Positions 18,458 through 29,259 are shown, counted from the first letter of the stretch. The stretch: 64,000 nt of DNA from Candidatus Sulfotelmatobacter sp. (GCA_030041475.1 JASHNU010000086.1:62001-126000), one strand, 5' to 3'. Numbers and translations are program-made. Notes: a model not told the origin generated them from the letters alone.

Positions 18458-21148
18458 ATGGGCACCGAATCGAAACCGCAACTGGTTGAGCAAATCAACA
18501 GCTGTCTCGATTCCGGCGACTACTCTCGCGCCCTGGATTGGTTGCGAGGCACAGCCGCCGACTTCCCCAACGATACAGAGCTGGCCGAACTGGAAAAACG
18601 GGCCGAGAATGGAGTCAAGCGCAACGCCGAAGCCGACCGTCTTATCACCAAAAGCCAGGAATTGTTCGCGGAGCGGAAGTCGGCCGAAGCAATTCGGTTG
18701 TTGCGCGAAGCTTACGAACTGGACAAGAACAATGCTCTCGCCCGCTCCATTCTGGCCAATGCCCTGGTGGAGCACGCGCACTCCATCGTAGAAACCGATT
18801 GGCTGGAAGCCGAGAAGCTGGCCAATCAGGCGCTCCAGTTGAATCCCGCGCACCCCACCGCCAAAACGATCCTCAACCTGATCGTAGAGCAGAAAGAAAC
18901 AAGCTCCGTGGAGGACTGGGTTTCACAAGCGGGCAAGCTGCAGTCCTCGGACGATCTATTTGCAGCGCTGGCGTGGGTGGCAGAGGGATTGGCGGTTCAT
19001 CCCCACGACCCCAAGTTGCTGCAGATCCAGGATGCAATCCAACGCGACCAGGACGCCCGGCGGCGCCAGACCCGCCGCGGCGACCTGGAAGACCTGCGGC
19101 GCTTGCAGCACGAGATCGATGCGGCTGCCGACGTTGCTGCGAAACAAGCGTTAGCCGAGCGCATACAAGCGGTGGCAGCGAAGTATTGGACGGATGGCGA
19201 AATCTTATCCATAGCCAACGCCCTGCTCCTCCGCTTGGGACTGGTTCCCCAGGACGGTTCCAGCGCGTTGCCACGGAAAGGCGCGACGGTAATTCTTCAC
19301 GTCCCTCGCTCCAGCGCTCCGAAGACTTCACCTGCCGATACCACCCAGATTCCGCCAAGGGAGATTCCGCCAAGGGAGGTGAGGCCCAGGCCGGTTTTGG
19401 CCGAAAATGTTCCGACCGCCCCGGACTCTCCGAGCAAAGCCTCGCCGAGTAAAGGTCCCCTGACCACAGTTCTGCCAAGCACAGCTGCTCCGAGCACTGT
19501 CACGCCGCGGGAGGTACTGACCCCACCGCCAGCGCCGCCGGTCAAGGTCCCGACCAGTCCGCTAGAGCCGCCCCTCGCCCATTTGCCAGCCAGCACCGTT
19601 TCCACCTCCGAGATTGCCGCACTGGCGGCCAAAGCGACGTCCCTAGCTTCGCGGCAAGCGCAGCGCCCGGGGTCGCACTCCAGCTTGATCCTCGTGTCCG
19701 CAGCCGCGATCATCGCCTGCGCAGCCGTCTTTTTTTTCACGCGAAAACATCCCACTCTGCAGGTAGCAAAGACCGCCACAGCTCCGGCCGTCTCAGCGCC
19801 GGGGGCTTCAGCGCCCCCAGTCGCTGCCCCGATCATCTCAGTGCCGCCCGTGTCTGCACCCGCACCAACAACTTCCGAACCATCTTCGCCTGCTGCAGGC
19901 GTTTCGTCCGACATCAGTGCCGGAAAAGTCCAGCTCGATGATCAACCCACGGCCAGATCCGGCGTGGGCTCGCTCGTAGTCGTTGCCGGTCAAGAGGACG
20001 CAAGAGTTTTTCTCAACGGGAGACTGCAACGACAACTTACTCGGGGCGGCCAGTTGCGCCTACCGAATCTCGAGCCCAACGACTACGTCGTGCAAGTCTC
20101 GAAGAACGGGTTTCAGGATACTCCGCTGCAAAAGATCCGTATTCGCCAGGGCGAACAGACCACGCTCGTTTTCAACCTTCAACCGCAGCCTCCGCCCCAG
20201 CCCCAGCCCCAACCTCGCCTAGCCTCGTTGACCATCCAGGGCGGCACTCCGGGAACCACGGTTTTCGTCGATCAGACTCTCGTCGGTTCGGTTCAGCCCG
20301 ATGGCACGCTCTCCGTCTCCACCGTCAATCCCGGAGACCATACCGTCGAACTGCGCAAAGAGCGATTCAAGCCCCGGCAGTTCAAGGAACGCTTCGTGGC
20401 GGGCGGAAGCATCTCTCTCCCGGCTGCGGATGCCGCGCTGGAAGCGGCTCCCGGCGAGTTGAAAATTACCTTCGCGCCCGCCGATGCCAAGGTGGCAATC
20501 GTGAAGGGCGACCTTCTGACCGTAGTAAGCAGCGGTACCCCGCTCAATCTTGCCCCCGGCACTTATACCCTTACTGCACGAACCGCCGACAAATTCACGC
20601 GCTGGTCCACGCTCGAAGTCGTAGCGGGTGAATCGAAGACTCTGGATTTGTCCCTCGCCCCGGGCGGTATGTCGAAGTGGGATGAACCTGGTGCCTGGAA
20701 GCCTGAGAAAGATTCTTTCATTCGCAAAGGAGGGGACTTCGTTTTGTACGGAGCCGTTCCTGCCGCGGGCACCTTTGTTTTTTCTGCGACGCCGAACAAA
20801 GGTCACCTCTTGCAATGGGTGCTCAACTACACCGATCCCAAAAACTACGTCCTTTTCCAAATGGACGACAAGAACTTCTACCGCACCGTCATTCGCAACG
20901 GGCAGAAAACGGACGAGATCAAAGTTCCCGAGAACGCCGACAAGAAACGCTTCTACGAGCTCCGCATCCGCGTTAACCCCACGGAGCTCATCCACCAGAT
21001 CAAGCACGATGACGGTTGGACCGTCCTAGATCGCTGGACGCAGCCCGGCGCGAATCTCAGCCAGGGTAAGTTTGGCTTTTACATACCCGGCGACGACCAG
21101 GTCGCACTTTCCGGCTTCGCCCACTATGCTGACCTGAACATCCACTAG
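18458..21148 (+). CDS. TPR-like / PEGA-domain membrane protein with C-terminal jellyroll-like domain
   Basis: ORF opens at 18305, likely start MGTESKPQLVEQINSCLDSGDYSRALDWL at 18458; TPR-like N-terminus, Pro-rich linker, TM (SSLILVSAAAIIACAAVFFF), PEGA-like repeats (ARVFLNGRLQRQL, TTVFVDQTLVGSV). Confidence 0.75.
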   Translation: MGTESKPQLVEQINSCLDSGDYSRALDWLRGTAADFPNDTELAELEKRAENGVKRNAEADRLITKSQELFAERKSAEAIRLLREAYELDKNNALARSILANALVEHAHSIVETDWLEAEKLANQALQLNPAHPTAKTILNLIVEQKETSSVEDWVSQAGKLQSSDDLFAALAWVAEGLAVHPHDPKLLQIQDAIQRDQDARRRQTRRGDLEDLRRLQHEIDAAADVAAKQALAERIQAVAAKYWTDGEILSIANALLLRLGLVPQDGSSALPRKGATVILHVPRSSAPKTSPADTTQIPPREIPPREVRPRPVLAENVPTAPDSPSKASPSKGPLTTVLPSTAAPSTVTPREVLTPPPAPPVKVPTSPLEPPLAHLPASTVSTSEIAALAAKATSLASRQAQRPGSHSSLILVSAAAIIACAAVFFFTRKHPTLQVAKTATAPAVSAPGASAPPVAAPIISVPPVSAPAPTTSEPSSPAAGVSSDISAGKVQLDDQPTARSGVGSLVVVAGQEDARVFLNGRLQRQLTRGGQLRLPNLEPNDYVVQVSKNGFQDTPLQKIRIRQGEQTTLVFNLQPQPPPQPQPQPRLASLTIQGGTPGTTVFVDQTLVGSVQPDGTLSVSTVNPGDHTVELRKERFKPRQFKERFVAGGSISLPAADAALEAAPGELKITFAPADAKVAIVKGDLLTVVSSGTPLNLAPGTYTLTARTADKFTRWSTLEVVAGESKTLDLSLAPGGMSKWDEPGAWKPEKDSFIRKGGDFVLYGAVPAAGTFVFSATPNKGHLLQWVLNYTDPKNYVLFQMDDKNFYRTVIRNGQKTDEIKVPENADKKRFYELRIRVNPTELIHQIKHDDGWTVLDRWTQPGANLSQGKFGFYIPGDDQVALSGFAHYADLNIH

Positions 21149-21327
21149 CTTGGTGCCGAAGAAATTCGTGAAGGAAGTGCGTAAGTGATCGAACGCATGA
21201 CCTCAGGAGTTAAAGAAATTTGCTGTCAGGAATGCTCGCAAAGCGTTGCGAGCCCGCGGTCAGGAAACCGGGGCTCGCTGGAGTTACAGAAATAAGTTGA
21301 TAAGGTGGCTGCGAGATTCCGAAGCTG

Positions 21328-24087
21328 TTATTTCCTCTTTCCCAATTTCTTTGAGATTTCCTCAACGATCTTGGGACGCAGATCGGCCAGCACGCTGTCG
21401 ACAATATTGGCGATCTCGCCAGAATCGGATTCCGCGGCTGGCGGAACTTCCTCGGGAGCTTTTTCCGCGCCGGCGGCGACGGCCATGGCAGCCTTGTCCT
21501 GATTCCCAGCTGTAGCGGATTCTTCGCGCTCGAAAGCGGCTTCCTTAGGCGAGAGCTGGCCTTTTGAGCCGTCGGATGGCGGCGTGGCAGGCTTGTCTCC
21601 GACGTCGCGAATGCGGCGCCAGCTTGCCCAGGCGCCCGCGGCGGTCGCTGCGATGTCCGATTCTTTCTTTGCCATGTCGTCTGTACCTCCAGCAATAGGG
21701 TTGTCCGTCGGTTGAATTACAGGCGTTCCTGCTTCCCCTGCTCGCAAACGTGCGATGTACGCTTGTGCTGCCGCCGCCGCTGCGGCCACCGAGTCTGCGA
21801 CAGTGGACTCGGGCACAGGGGAAGCTGCAGTCGGAGCCGGAGCAACCGCCTCCGGCGAAGCTTCGCGCGCCGCAACTTCATCCCTGACTTCTTCGAGTTT
21901 GGCCGACGGTGTGGCTGTGCCTAGATCCTCTGCCGCCGCTGCGGCGTGGATGGGCTCTTCCGCCTTTTCCTGAACCTTCTCGCTTTCAGCGCGGCCTTGT
22001 TCCGGTTGATAGCGTTCTGCTTCGTAGCTCGGCTCGTCTTTGGATTCGTATTTGGCTTCGGCGGAGACCGGGAATTCTGCTGCCGACTTTTCCTGCGTTG
22101 CCGGTTCTGGAGTCCGTTCCTGCTTCGGCGGTTCGATGTCGGTGGCGCTCGCTATCGGAGTTTCTTCTGCCTTGGTTTCGGTGGGGACGGAGGTTTGCGC
22201 ACCGGTCTCCTCAACCACGTTGGGCACAGTGGATACGGGCGGCGGTTCGAACGGAGCAGGCGGGGTATCGATCTGAGCGGCTGAAACTTTCTCGAATCTC
22301 TTTGCCACGGCGTTGACGGCGTCGGTGGCAATGCTGGCCACTTCGGCGATGGCCGCCTGGATCGCGGATACGGGTGACGGCTCGGCAACAGGCGCCGGGA
22401 GCTTGGGCTCGGCTGGTGCGGGCACAGGTGCGATAGCGGATTCGAGTTTCGCAGGCTCGATCTTTTCGGGTTCGATCTTTTCGGGTTCGATCTTTGCGGG
22501 TTCGAAGTTTTCTGGTTCGATCTTTGCTGATTCGATCTTTGCTGATTCGATCGATGCCGACTCGGTCCTTGCTGGCTCGATCTTTTCAGGCTCAGCTGAT
22601 GCAGTTTCGGCCGGGGATGTCGACGCCGCAGCCTGCGCCACCAGAGCTGGCTCTGAAGCCGGCGGCGCAGTTTGCGGTAGGGCGATGGGTTTCGTTTCGA
22701 GGGCTTCAGCGGCGGCGAAGGCTGCGCTGGCCTTCTGCATTTCGTTTTCGAGAGAAAGCTCCGCTTCTTCGGGAGCGAGGGTCACCGCAACGGCGGTCCA
22801 GCGAGACCGCGCCCAGGCGGATTCGGCGCCCGCGGCCACGGCCATGGTCACAGGCTCGTCAGAAGTTTCGCGGGAGCGGAATGCAGAGTCGAGCGCTGAA
22901 GCCGCGGCAGGCATCGACTCGATCGGGGCTTCTTTCGCGGCTGCTGCGGGAGCGGATTCTCCCTGCGCCGGGAGGGCCGGTACAAATGTCGATGCAGGCG
23001 GCTCGGCGGAAAGCAGGGCCCGGGTCGCCGCCTCTGACTTGGCCTCGAATTTTTCGATCCGAGGTTCCGGCTGGGCTTCGGTCTTTACCTCGGTCTGGGC
23101 TTCGCCGTGAGTTTCGATCTTTGTTTCGATCCGGGTTTCGAACTGGGTTTCTGCTTTGGCTGCGGCCGGATGTTCGGTTTTCTTCTCGGCACCGTCGGCG
23201 GTGCTTGCCACTTCCGCTGCCTTGGGCTCCGCGGGCGCGCTCAACACAGGTTCCGGCGCTGCTTCTGAAACTTTGGTCTCGCTGCCTTTAGGCGCGTCAG
23301 TCTTAATCTCGTCAGTTTTAATCTCGTCAGTTTTGGTCTCGGGCGCCGCGCCGGTGACGCGCGCCGCGGCCGCGGCCAGGGCGGCGATCTCTTCGGGCGT
23401 CACGTCTTTGGGCAAGCCCTCGGGAGCGAGCGCGCCAAGGTCCACTTTGCTTTCTTCGGGCTCAGCTTTCGGCTGCGCTCTGTGGGAAGGACGCTCCACT
23501 ACGGTACGCAAGTCTTTGTTCACCGGGTTGTAGATGGCAGCATCGTCGGCGTCTTCGGGTTCGGGCTTCTGCTTCGCTTTTTTCCGGGAGGGGAAGTTAA
23601 TGCGGCTCTTCCAGCCCGAATCTTCGTCGGCCGCGACAGTCTTGTCGTAACGACCCTCTTCGACGGCGGCAATGGCGCGCGCGAATCTTCCCGGCTTGGA
23701 GCCTTCGGTGTGCGGGACAATCTTGTCTTCGAGCTTGGTGAGTGCGCTCAGAAGTTCGCTGGCTTCAAACGGCTTGACGATAAAGCCATCGGCGCGGACG
23801 CGCTTGGCTTCTTCGGGCTTGAACGGTTCCAGTTTGCCGACCGTCAGCAGGATGGGAATGCGCGCCGTCTCGTTGGTTTCCTTGAGGCGCTGGCACACCT
23901 CAAGCCCGCTGTAGCCGGGCATATAAACATCCAGGACGATGAGATCGGGCTTCTGCTCGGAGACCTTCTTCAGGGCGGCGGATCCATTGTTGACCGCGAT
24001 GACCTCGTAGCCGGCATCGGCGAGGATTTTTCGCCCCATATTCTGGGCGGTCACGCTGTCATCGGCGAGCAGTATCTTCCGAGCCAA
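21328..24087 (-). CDS. Response regulator receiver protein with very long low-complexity Ala/Glu/Pro-rich C-terminal region
   Basis: ORF to 24147; probable TTG start at 24087 (ARKILLADDSVTAQNMGRKILADAGYEV...IVLDVYMPGYSGLEVCQRLK...GFIVKPFE). Confidence 0.75.
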   Translation of the reverse strand: MARKILLADDSVTAQNMGRKILADAGYEVIAVNNGSAALKKVSEQKPDLIVLDVYMPGYSGLEVCQRLKETNETARIPILLTVGKLEPFKPEEAKRVRADGFIVKPFEASELLSALTKLEDKIVPHTEGSKPGRFARAIAAVEEGRYDKTVAADEDSGWKSRINFPSRKKAKQKPEPEDADDAAIYNPVNKDLRTVVERPSHRAQPKAEPEESKVDLGALAPEGLPKDVTPEEIAALAAAAARVTGAAPETKTDEIKTDEIKTDAPKGSETKVSEAAPEPVLSAPAEPKAAEVASTADGAEKKTEHPAAAKAETQFETRIETKIETHGEAQTEVKTEAQPEPRIEKFEAKSEAATRALLSAEPPASTFVPALPAQGESAPAAAAKEAPIESMPAAASALDSAFRSRETSDEPVTMAVAAGAESAWARSRWTAVAVTLAPEEAELSLENEMQKASAAFAAAEALETKPIALPQTAPPASEPALVAQAAASTSPAETASAEPEKIEPARTESASIESAKIESAKIEPENFEPAKIEPEKIEPEKIEPAKLESAIAPVPAPAEPKLPAPVAEPSPVSAIQAAIAEVASIATDAVNAVAKRFEKVSAAQIDTPPAPFEPPPVSTVPNVVEETGAQTSVPTETKAEETPIASATDIEPPKQERTPEPATQEKSAAEFPVSAEAKYESKDEPSYEAERYQPEQGRAESEKVQEKAEEPIHAAAAAEDLGTATPSAKLEEVRDEVAAREASPEAVAPAPTAASPVPESTVADSVAAAAAAAQAYIARLRAGEAGTPVIQPTDNPIAGGTDDMAKKESDIAATAAGAWASWRRIRDVGDKPATPPSDGSKGQLSPKEAAFEREESATAGNQDKAAMAVAAGAEKAPEEVPPAAESDSGEIANIVDSVLADLRPKIVEEISKKLGKRK
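22440..22580. repeat. 15-bp degenerate tandem repeat encoding KIEPE/KIESA pentapeptides
   Basis: Repeated GGTTCGATCTTTTCG-type units, in-frame within the receiver protein gene (IESAKIESAKIEPENFEPAKIEPEKIEPEKIEPAKLESA). Confidence 0.85.
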
Positions 24088-24173
24088 AGGTATTCCTCTG
24101 ATGAGGGGAGATATCGCGAAGGTAACCTGCCCTAGAACGTAAGTCAATGTCGCGAAAGGCAGGTAACAGGTTA

Positions 24174-25280
24174 CTAGTGGCCAGCACCTTGTGGGGCTCT
24201 TAATGCAGCCGCCCTAATCCGATTATTGCGTTTGGCAAGGACCAACTGCCAGACCAGCGGCCCGAACTGCCGAAGGCACCAGGCAGCGAAAACGGAAAAA
24301 CAAACCGTCTCAAATATATGCTCCCAACCCGCGAGTGCTTTCGATGCTACTTGCTTCATCTGTTCGATTGCGTCGCATGGAGGGATGCTTTCAGTCTCAC
24401 AGCCGATGGTCAAGTGACCCACCTGGCAGTGGGCAGAGAGCTGTTTCAAAGCCCGGTAAAACAGAACCAGGGCTAGCAAAGAAGCATCCGAGGCAAGTAC
24501 TCCAAACGGACCGTAGGTTTGTGAGCGCGTCAACGATAGCCAAAACGCAAACCATGCGAGGACAATACCGAGGACTGACATCCAGGAGTGGTCCCAGAGA
24601 TTGAGGAAAACTCCGCTCTCGATCTTCCATGGGATGCAGAAATACAAACCTAAGAAGAACAAGACGATTAATGAGAAACGCACTAACGGAGCTATGGGCC
24701 CTATTCTGCCAAACCACCTAAGCAGGACGAGGGCGCCAGCAAGGGCGGCACAGCCCACCCAGACCCATGACCAGGAGGCATCTCCCTTTCCACTCTCCCA
24801 ACACGGAATAACGAAGTACGTGAAGAAGTCCCAAACCAGGTAGGCAACTTGAATCCAGAGCACCCAATATGCGGCGTGCCCCGCCTGACGTGACCACCTT
24901 CCATAGGAACGACCGGCGAGGCGCGCTTCATTGACAACTAACACGAAGGCGAAGTACGTCCCTAATATCCAGAAGTCGACGATAAGGAGTAGCGACGTCG
25001 GGACAATCACCCCTTTCCCGATGTCAATTCCCGGAACATCGCCAAGCAAGAACGCGAGCGTCCAGCCCAGCCAGCTTGTCGCCACGATGAAAGCCGCAAG
25101 AGTTAAGTGGGACCAGACCGGGACGTGCCAGAACCGCGGCTTCGACCTCGAATATTCCGACCAGTGGAGAGACAGGCTTGAGAAGCGTTCCCCGATGCCA
25201 GCTGCGACCCAGGCGTAGAGGAACGAGACGAACACCCAGTAAGGGGTTTCACCCAGTGGTGAGGTGCTTTTGGCAATCAT
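24174..25280 (-). CDS. Hypothetical multi-pass membrane protein
   Basis: 368 aa, about seven hydrophobic segments, no recognised family. Confidence 0.6.
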   Translation of the reverse strand: MIAKSTSPLGETPYWVFVSFLYAWVAAGIGERFSSLSLHWSEYSRSKPRFWHVPVWSHLTLAAFIVATSWLGWTLAFLLGDVPGIDIGKGVIVPTSLLLIVDFWILGTYFAFVLVVNEARLAGRSYGRWSRQAGHAAYWVLWIQVAYLVWDFFTYFVIPCWESGKGDASWSWVWVGCAALAGALVLLRWFGRIGPIAPLVRFSLIVLFFLGLYFCIPWKIESGVFLNLWDHSWMSVLGIVLAWFAFWLSLTRSQTYGPFGVLASDASLLALVLFYRALKQLSAHCQVGHLTIGCETESIPPCDAIEQMKQVASKALAGWEHIFETVCFSVFAAWCLRQFGPLVWQLVLAKRNNRIRAAALRAPQGAGH

Positions 25281-25353
25281 GGGTTCCGGGCCTCCGTAGG
25301 TCGGGGCCGAGATATGGGCAATTTCCGAGGGCGGAAGTATATGAGGCGAGTCG

Positions 25354-26811
25354 CTAGAACGGAACCAGTTTCTTCAGACCCTTCTTTTTCTTCTTCTTGC
25401 TGCTCGAGATGTCCTTGTCGCTGGCCAGGTCGGAATCGGCGGCGGCCTTAGCTGAAGACGAACCCTGCCCCGACTGGATTTCGTTTAATTGCGGCGGAGG
25501 AGGCAACGCCGCTGCACTGTCGATCGGCTTCAGTTCGTTGGGATCTTCCTGCGCAGCGGGTTGAGTTGCACTCGCATTCGGCGTGGCAGGCTGCATGTGA
25601 CTGACGGCAGCCAGAGGATTAGCGGATGCGGTGGTGGTGGCCGGCTGATCCGAACGCGGCGCAGCCTCGTTGGGCGCCGGTTCGCCTGACTTCAGCACTC
25701 CCACCTGCAGGGCTTTCTCGCCGCGAGTGGAATTGATGGCGGCGATGGTATCGTTGCGCAGCACTTCCTGCACGCTCACCGGCGTGGGATCGACCAGAGT
25801 GGGGTCACCAACCTTGGCGGCCTGGGAAACGTCGGGGCCTTTGCGCACCAAGCCCATCAGCTTTTCCGCCGTTGTGGCTTCGCGGCGGCTGGCGTCTTCC
25901 GCCTTGTTCTGCGCCAGTGCAGCCTTGGTCGGCCGCGGGATCGGCTGGTGCAGCGCCTCCAGCCGCTTCTTGGCGTCGTCGGAGCGAACCATGATGGGAT
26001 AGCGAGTCAGGATCAGCGAGTAGGCGTCGGCTGCCTTTTGGGTTTGCTCCTTAATGTAGATCGCCTTGTCGGCTTCGCGGACGCATCCACGAGGCAGGCC
26101 GTGAACGTCGCACGTCGCAGCTTCGCGCAGCCGGGCGATCTGGGCCTCATAATTCTGGCCGAGCAGGTAAAGGGCTTCGTCGGCCTTGCTGTAGAGCGGA
26201 TACCTTTCGATCAGCGATTGCAGGCGCGCCATCGAGGCAAGATACGACTCGCGCAGGTAATAGAAGCGGCCTATATCGAACTCGCGTTCGGCCAGCACTT
26301 CCTGCACTTCGAGCAGGCGCTGCTTCGCCTCTGGCACCAGCTTGCTGTCGGGATACTGCGTGATCATCTTCCGGTATTCTTCTTCGGCGCGCTGGGCGTG
26401 GGTGTAGTCGCGGTCGGCCTTTTCCATCTGCTGGTAGTGGATGTTGGCGATCTTCAGTTGCGCCTCGGCCGCTTCCGGCATGTTGGGGAAGAAGGTTTCG
26501 AAGTCGTCGTATTCCTGCTCGGCCTGGGCCAGCGCAGCGGTGCCGCCCTCGGCGTACCACGAGTCGCCCACCGCCAGCTTGGCGCGCGCGATGAACTCTG
26601 AATCCGGGTAGGTGTTGATCAGGGTCTGCAGGGTCAGGCGGGCCACGTCGAAACGATTGTGGCGCATGGCGTCCATAGCCTTGTCGAACAGGACCTTATC
26701 CGGCTGCTTGGAGCCGACATTGGCCAGCGGGTTCTGCGACTTCTTGTTCGCGCAGGCTGTGGTCAACGCCAACAGGGTTGCAAGCACGACTATTAACGAA
26801 ATTCGACGTGA
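25354..26811 (-). CDS. bamD: Outer membrane protein assembly factor BamD (lipoprotein, TPR)
   Basis: Lipobox LTTACANKK; TPR/YfiO signature (LINTYPDSEFIARAKLAVGDSWYAEGG...FFPNMPEAAEAQLKIANIHYQQM). Confidence 0.85.
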   Translation of the reverse strand, partial: SRRISLIVVLATLLALTTACANKKSQNPLANVGSKQPDKVLFDKAMDAMRHNRFDVARLTLQTLINTYPDSEFIARAKLAVGDSWYAEGGTAALAQAEQEYDDFETFFPNMPEAAEAQLKIANIHYQQMEKADRDYTHAQRAEEEYRKMITQYPDSKLVPEAKQRLLEVQEVLAEREFDIGRFYYLRESYLASMARLQSLIERYPLYSKADEALYLLGQNYEAQIARLREAATCDVHGLPRGCVREADKAIYIKEQTQKAADAYSLILTRYPIMVRSDDAKKRLEALHQPIPRPTKAALAQNKAEDASRREATTAEKLMGLVRKGPDVSQAAKVGDPTLVDPTPVSVQEVLRNDTIAAINSTRGEKALQVGVLKSGEPAPNEAAPRSDQPATTTASANPLAAVSHMQPATPNASATQPAAQEDPNELKPIDSAAALPPPPQLNEIQSGQGSSSAKAAADSDLASDKDISSSKKKKKKGLKKLVPF

Positions 26812-26834
26812 CATAAGACCTCGGGAGAACAACC

Positions 26835-27509
26835 TTAAACCTTCAACAGTGCAGCTTCCGTGGCGGCCTTGAGCAGGGCCTCCGCATTCTGTTTTGGATC
26901 GCCGCTGCCGAACACTGCGTTGCCTGCGACCAGAATTTCCGCTCCGGCGCGGACCACGTCGGCCACCGTGTCGAGCGCCACGCCGCCGTCCACTTCGATG
27001 CGGTAAGCCAAGCCACGTTGGCTGCGAATCATGGCTAACTGCCGCATTTTGTGCAGTGTGGACGCAATGAACCTCTGCCCGCCAAAGCCCGGATTCACCG
27101 ACATGACGAGCACATAATCGACGATATCGAGCACTTCCGTCAGCGTCTCCACCGGAGTCGCCGGATTGATCACCACTCCCGCCAGACAGCCGTGGCTTTT
27201 GATCAAGTGCAGCGTGCGGTTGAGGTGCCTGACCGCCTCCTGATGCACGGAAATCCAGTTCGCGCCGGCGTCGGCAAAGGCCGGAATGTACTCATCCGGA
27301 TTCTCGATCATCAAGTGGCAGTCGAGCGGCAACTCGGTCACTCGGCGCAACGACTTTACCACCGGCGGGCCGATCGTGATGTTGGGTACAAAATGCCCAT
27401 CCATGACGTCCACATGGATGATGGTTGCTCCGCCATCGCGGGCGGAGCGGACGTCCTCGCCCAGCCGGGCAAAATCGGCCGACAGAATCGACGGTGCCAG
27501 TTCGATCAA
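26835..27509 (-). CDS. rpe: Ribulose-phosphate 3-epimerase
   Basis: APSILSADFARLGEDV, HVDVMDGHFVPNITIGP, MSVNPGFGGQRFI, IEVDGGV. Confidence 0.97.
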   Translation of the reverse strand: MIELAPSILSADFARLGEDVRSARDGGATIIHVDVMDGHFVPNITIGPPVVKSLRRVTELPLDCHLMIENPDEYIPAFADAGANWISVHQEAVRHLNRTLHLIKSHGCLAGVVINPATPVETLTEVLDIVDYVLVMSVNPGFGGQRFIASTLHKMRQLAMIRSQRGLAYRIEVDGGVALDTVADVVRAGAEILVAGNAVFGSGDPKQNAEALLKAATEAALLKV

Positions 27510-27675
27510 AATGGGACTCTCAGAACCTGAAAGCCGAAACCTGGACGCTCTTCGCGCTTGCTATGAAGCCGACTGTAGAGATTCTAACACCTGGAAACCC
27601 GGTGCCGAGGACCGAATTTTGGCGCCGAGCTACAGCGAAGAGCAGCTATGGCCCACTATAAGAAAGGTCGCTGAT

Positions 27676-28245
27676 TCAGCGATCGACATTCAGCCGTGCT
27701 TTAGTTCTGCGGCGTCGAGGCTCCGTCGCTGGGCTTGGGGGCGGGCCTTCCAGATCGCGCTTCATTTTGTTTTGCGCTTCGTCCAGATATTTGGAGAGGA
27801 GGGGCAGCGCGGCTTCCATGCCATCCCGCATGACGTCGGGCAACTCCTCGAGAACCTTCTCGCCCACGGGTGACGAATAAAACGCATTCATGGCCGTGAT
27901 GTCGCCCTGGGTAAAGTGCTTCTGATAAGCCGGGATCATAGCCTGCACGAGATCGTCCGTGGGCATGCCATTCAGCATGTCAGTCATGGCTTTCTTGAAG
28001 CGGGCATCGAAATCCGGGGGCACTTTTCCGGTGTCTTTGAGGATCATGTCGTGGAACAACTTCTGCATCGACGCAGATTGTACCTCCATGGTTCTGCGCA
28101 TCATGTCATGGGAGTGCATGGTGCGGAGCAGCAGAATCACGTCGTCTCTGGAGGCCGGGTCGTCGGCGTTTTGCGCGAGCGCGAGAGTGCTGAATGCAAA
28201 AGCGTTAAGGGCCAGACCCGCAAACACGATCAGAACGCGTTTCAT
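27676..28245 (-). CDS. DUF2059-like secreted protein
   Basis: Signal peptide; FTQGDITAMNAFYSSPVGEKVLEELPDVMRDGM is characteristic. Confidence 0.75.
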   Translation of the reverse strand: MKRVLIVFAGLALNAFAFSTLALAQNADDPASRDDVILLLRTMHSHDMMRRTMEVQSASMQKLFHDMILKDTGKVPPDFDARFKKAMTDMLNGMPTDDLVQAMIPAYQKHFTQGDITAMNAFYSSPVGEKVLEELPDVMRDGMEAALPLLSKYLDEAQNKMKRDLEGPPPSPATEPRRRRTKARLNVDR

Positions 28246-28345
28246 GGCAACCTCCAGAGTGGTAATTCAGAGTATCCCAGGCGCAGCGTTTTTTCTATTA
28301 GGAAGGGAATAGCGAATCAGGAATGGAACGCCGTAGATTCTCTAC

Positions 28346-29242
28346 GTGCGCGTGCTAACCTCGTGCTTCGTGCTCTTACTAAGTCCAGTCGTGCCGCATC
28401 AATTTGCGCCCGTGGCTTGCTCGGTGACCGCAGTGTTCCTGTGGGGAGCGGCGGACTTTGCGGGCGGGTACGGCTCGCGCCGTGCCAACGCCTTTGTGCT
28501 GACCGCTTTCTCGCACGTGTGTGCGTTCGCGCTGATGTTTGCCATCGCCTTCGCTCAGGGAGGCCCGCTTCCGAGCAACCCCAGCATGGCATGGGCGTTC
28601 GTCGCCGGCTCCGTGGGAGGGTTTGCGCTGGCAATTTTCTATCGTGCCCTAGCCTCCGGGCAGATGGGTCTGACGGCGCCGATTGCGGCGTTGCTGGGCG
28701 CGGCCATTCCGACGCTAGCCGACATCGCCGTGGAAGGCGCGCCCAACCGCTGGACGATCACCGGCTTTGTACTGGCCATCGTGGCCATCTGGTTGATCAC
28801 ACGGCCGGAGCCAGAGGGGAAGGCTAATGCTGGCCATCCCGCGGGCGTAGGCGCAGCGGCGCTCGCGGGGGTGGGATTCGCGACTTTCTATCTGTGCATT
28901 CACCGGGCGCACGGCTCGCCGGCCTGGATTGCCGTGGCCTCCCGTGTGGGATCGTTCACATCGACGGCGATCGCGGTGATGGTTGTTCGTGCTCCGCTGA
29001 GGCTCGACCGCCCGAGCGCGGGCTTCGGCGTCATTGCCGGATCCTTCGACATCCTGGCCAGCGCCCTGTTCATCTACGCCAATCAGCATGGGCGTCTTGA
29101 TGAAGCCGTGGTGATCACGTCGCTGTATCCGGCGGTGACAGTGTTGCTGGCGCGCGTGGTGCTGAAGGAACATTTCAGCCGCTGGAGGTTCGTGGGCCTG
29201 CTGGCCGCACTGGCCGCCGTGCCGCTGATAGCGGCCGGTTGA
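28346..29242 (+). CDS. EamA family transporter
   Basis: About 10 TM segments, EamA repeats ([52 protein letters not shown]). Confidence 0.85.
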   Translation: MRVLTSCFVLLLSPVVPHQFAPVACSVTAVFLWGAADFAGGYGSRRANAFVLTAFSHVCAFALMFAIAFAQGGPLPSNPSMAWAFVAGSVGGFALAIFYRALASGQMGLTAPIAALLGAAIPTLADIAVEGAPNRWTITGFVLAIVAIWLITRPEPEGKANAGHPAGVGAAALAGVGFATFYLCIHRAHGSPAWIAVASRVGSFTSTAIAVMVVRAPLRLDRPSAGFGVIAGSFDILASALFIYANQHGRLDEAVVITSLYPAVTVLLARVVLKEHFSRWRFVGLLAALAAVPLIAAG

Positions 29243-29259
29243 TCTGGTAGCATCCGAGC

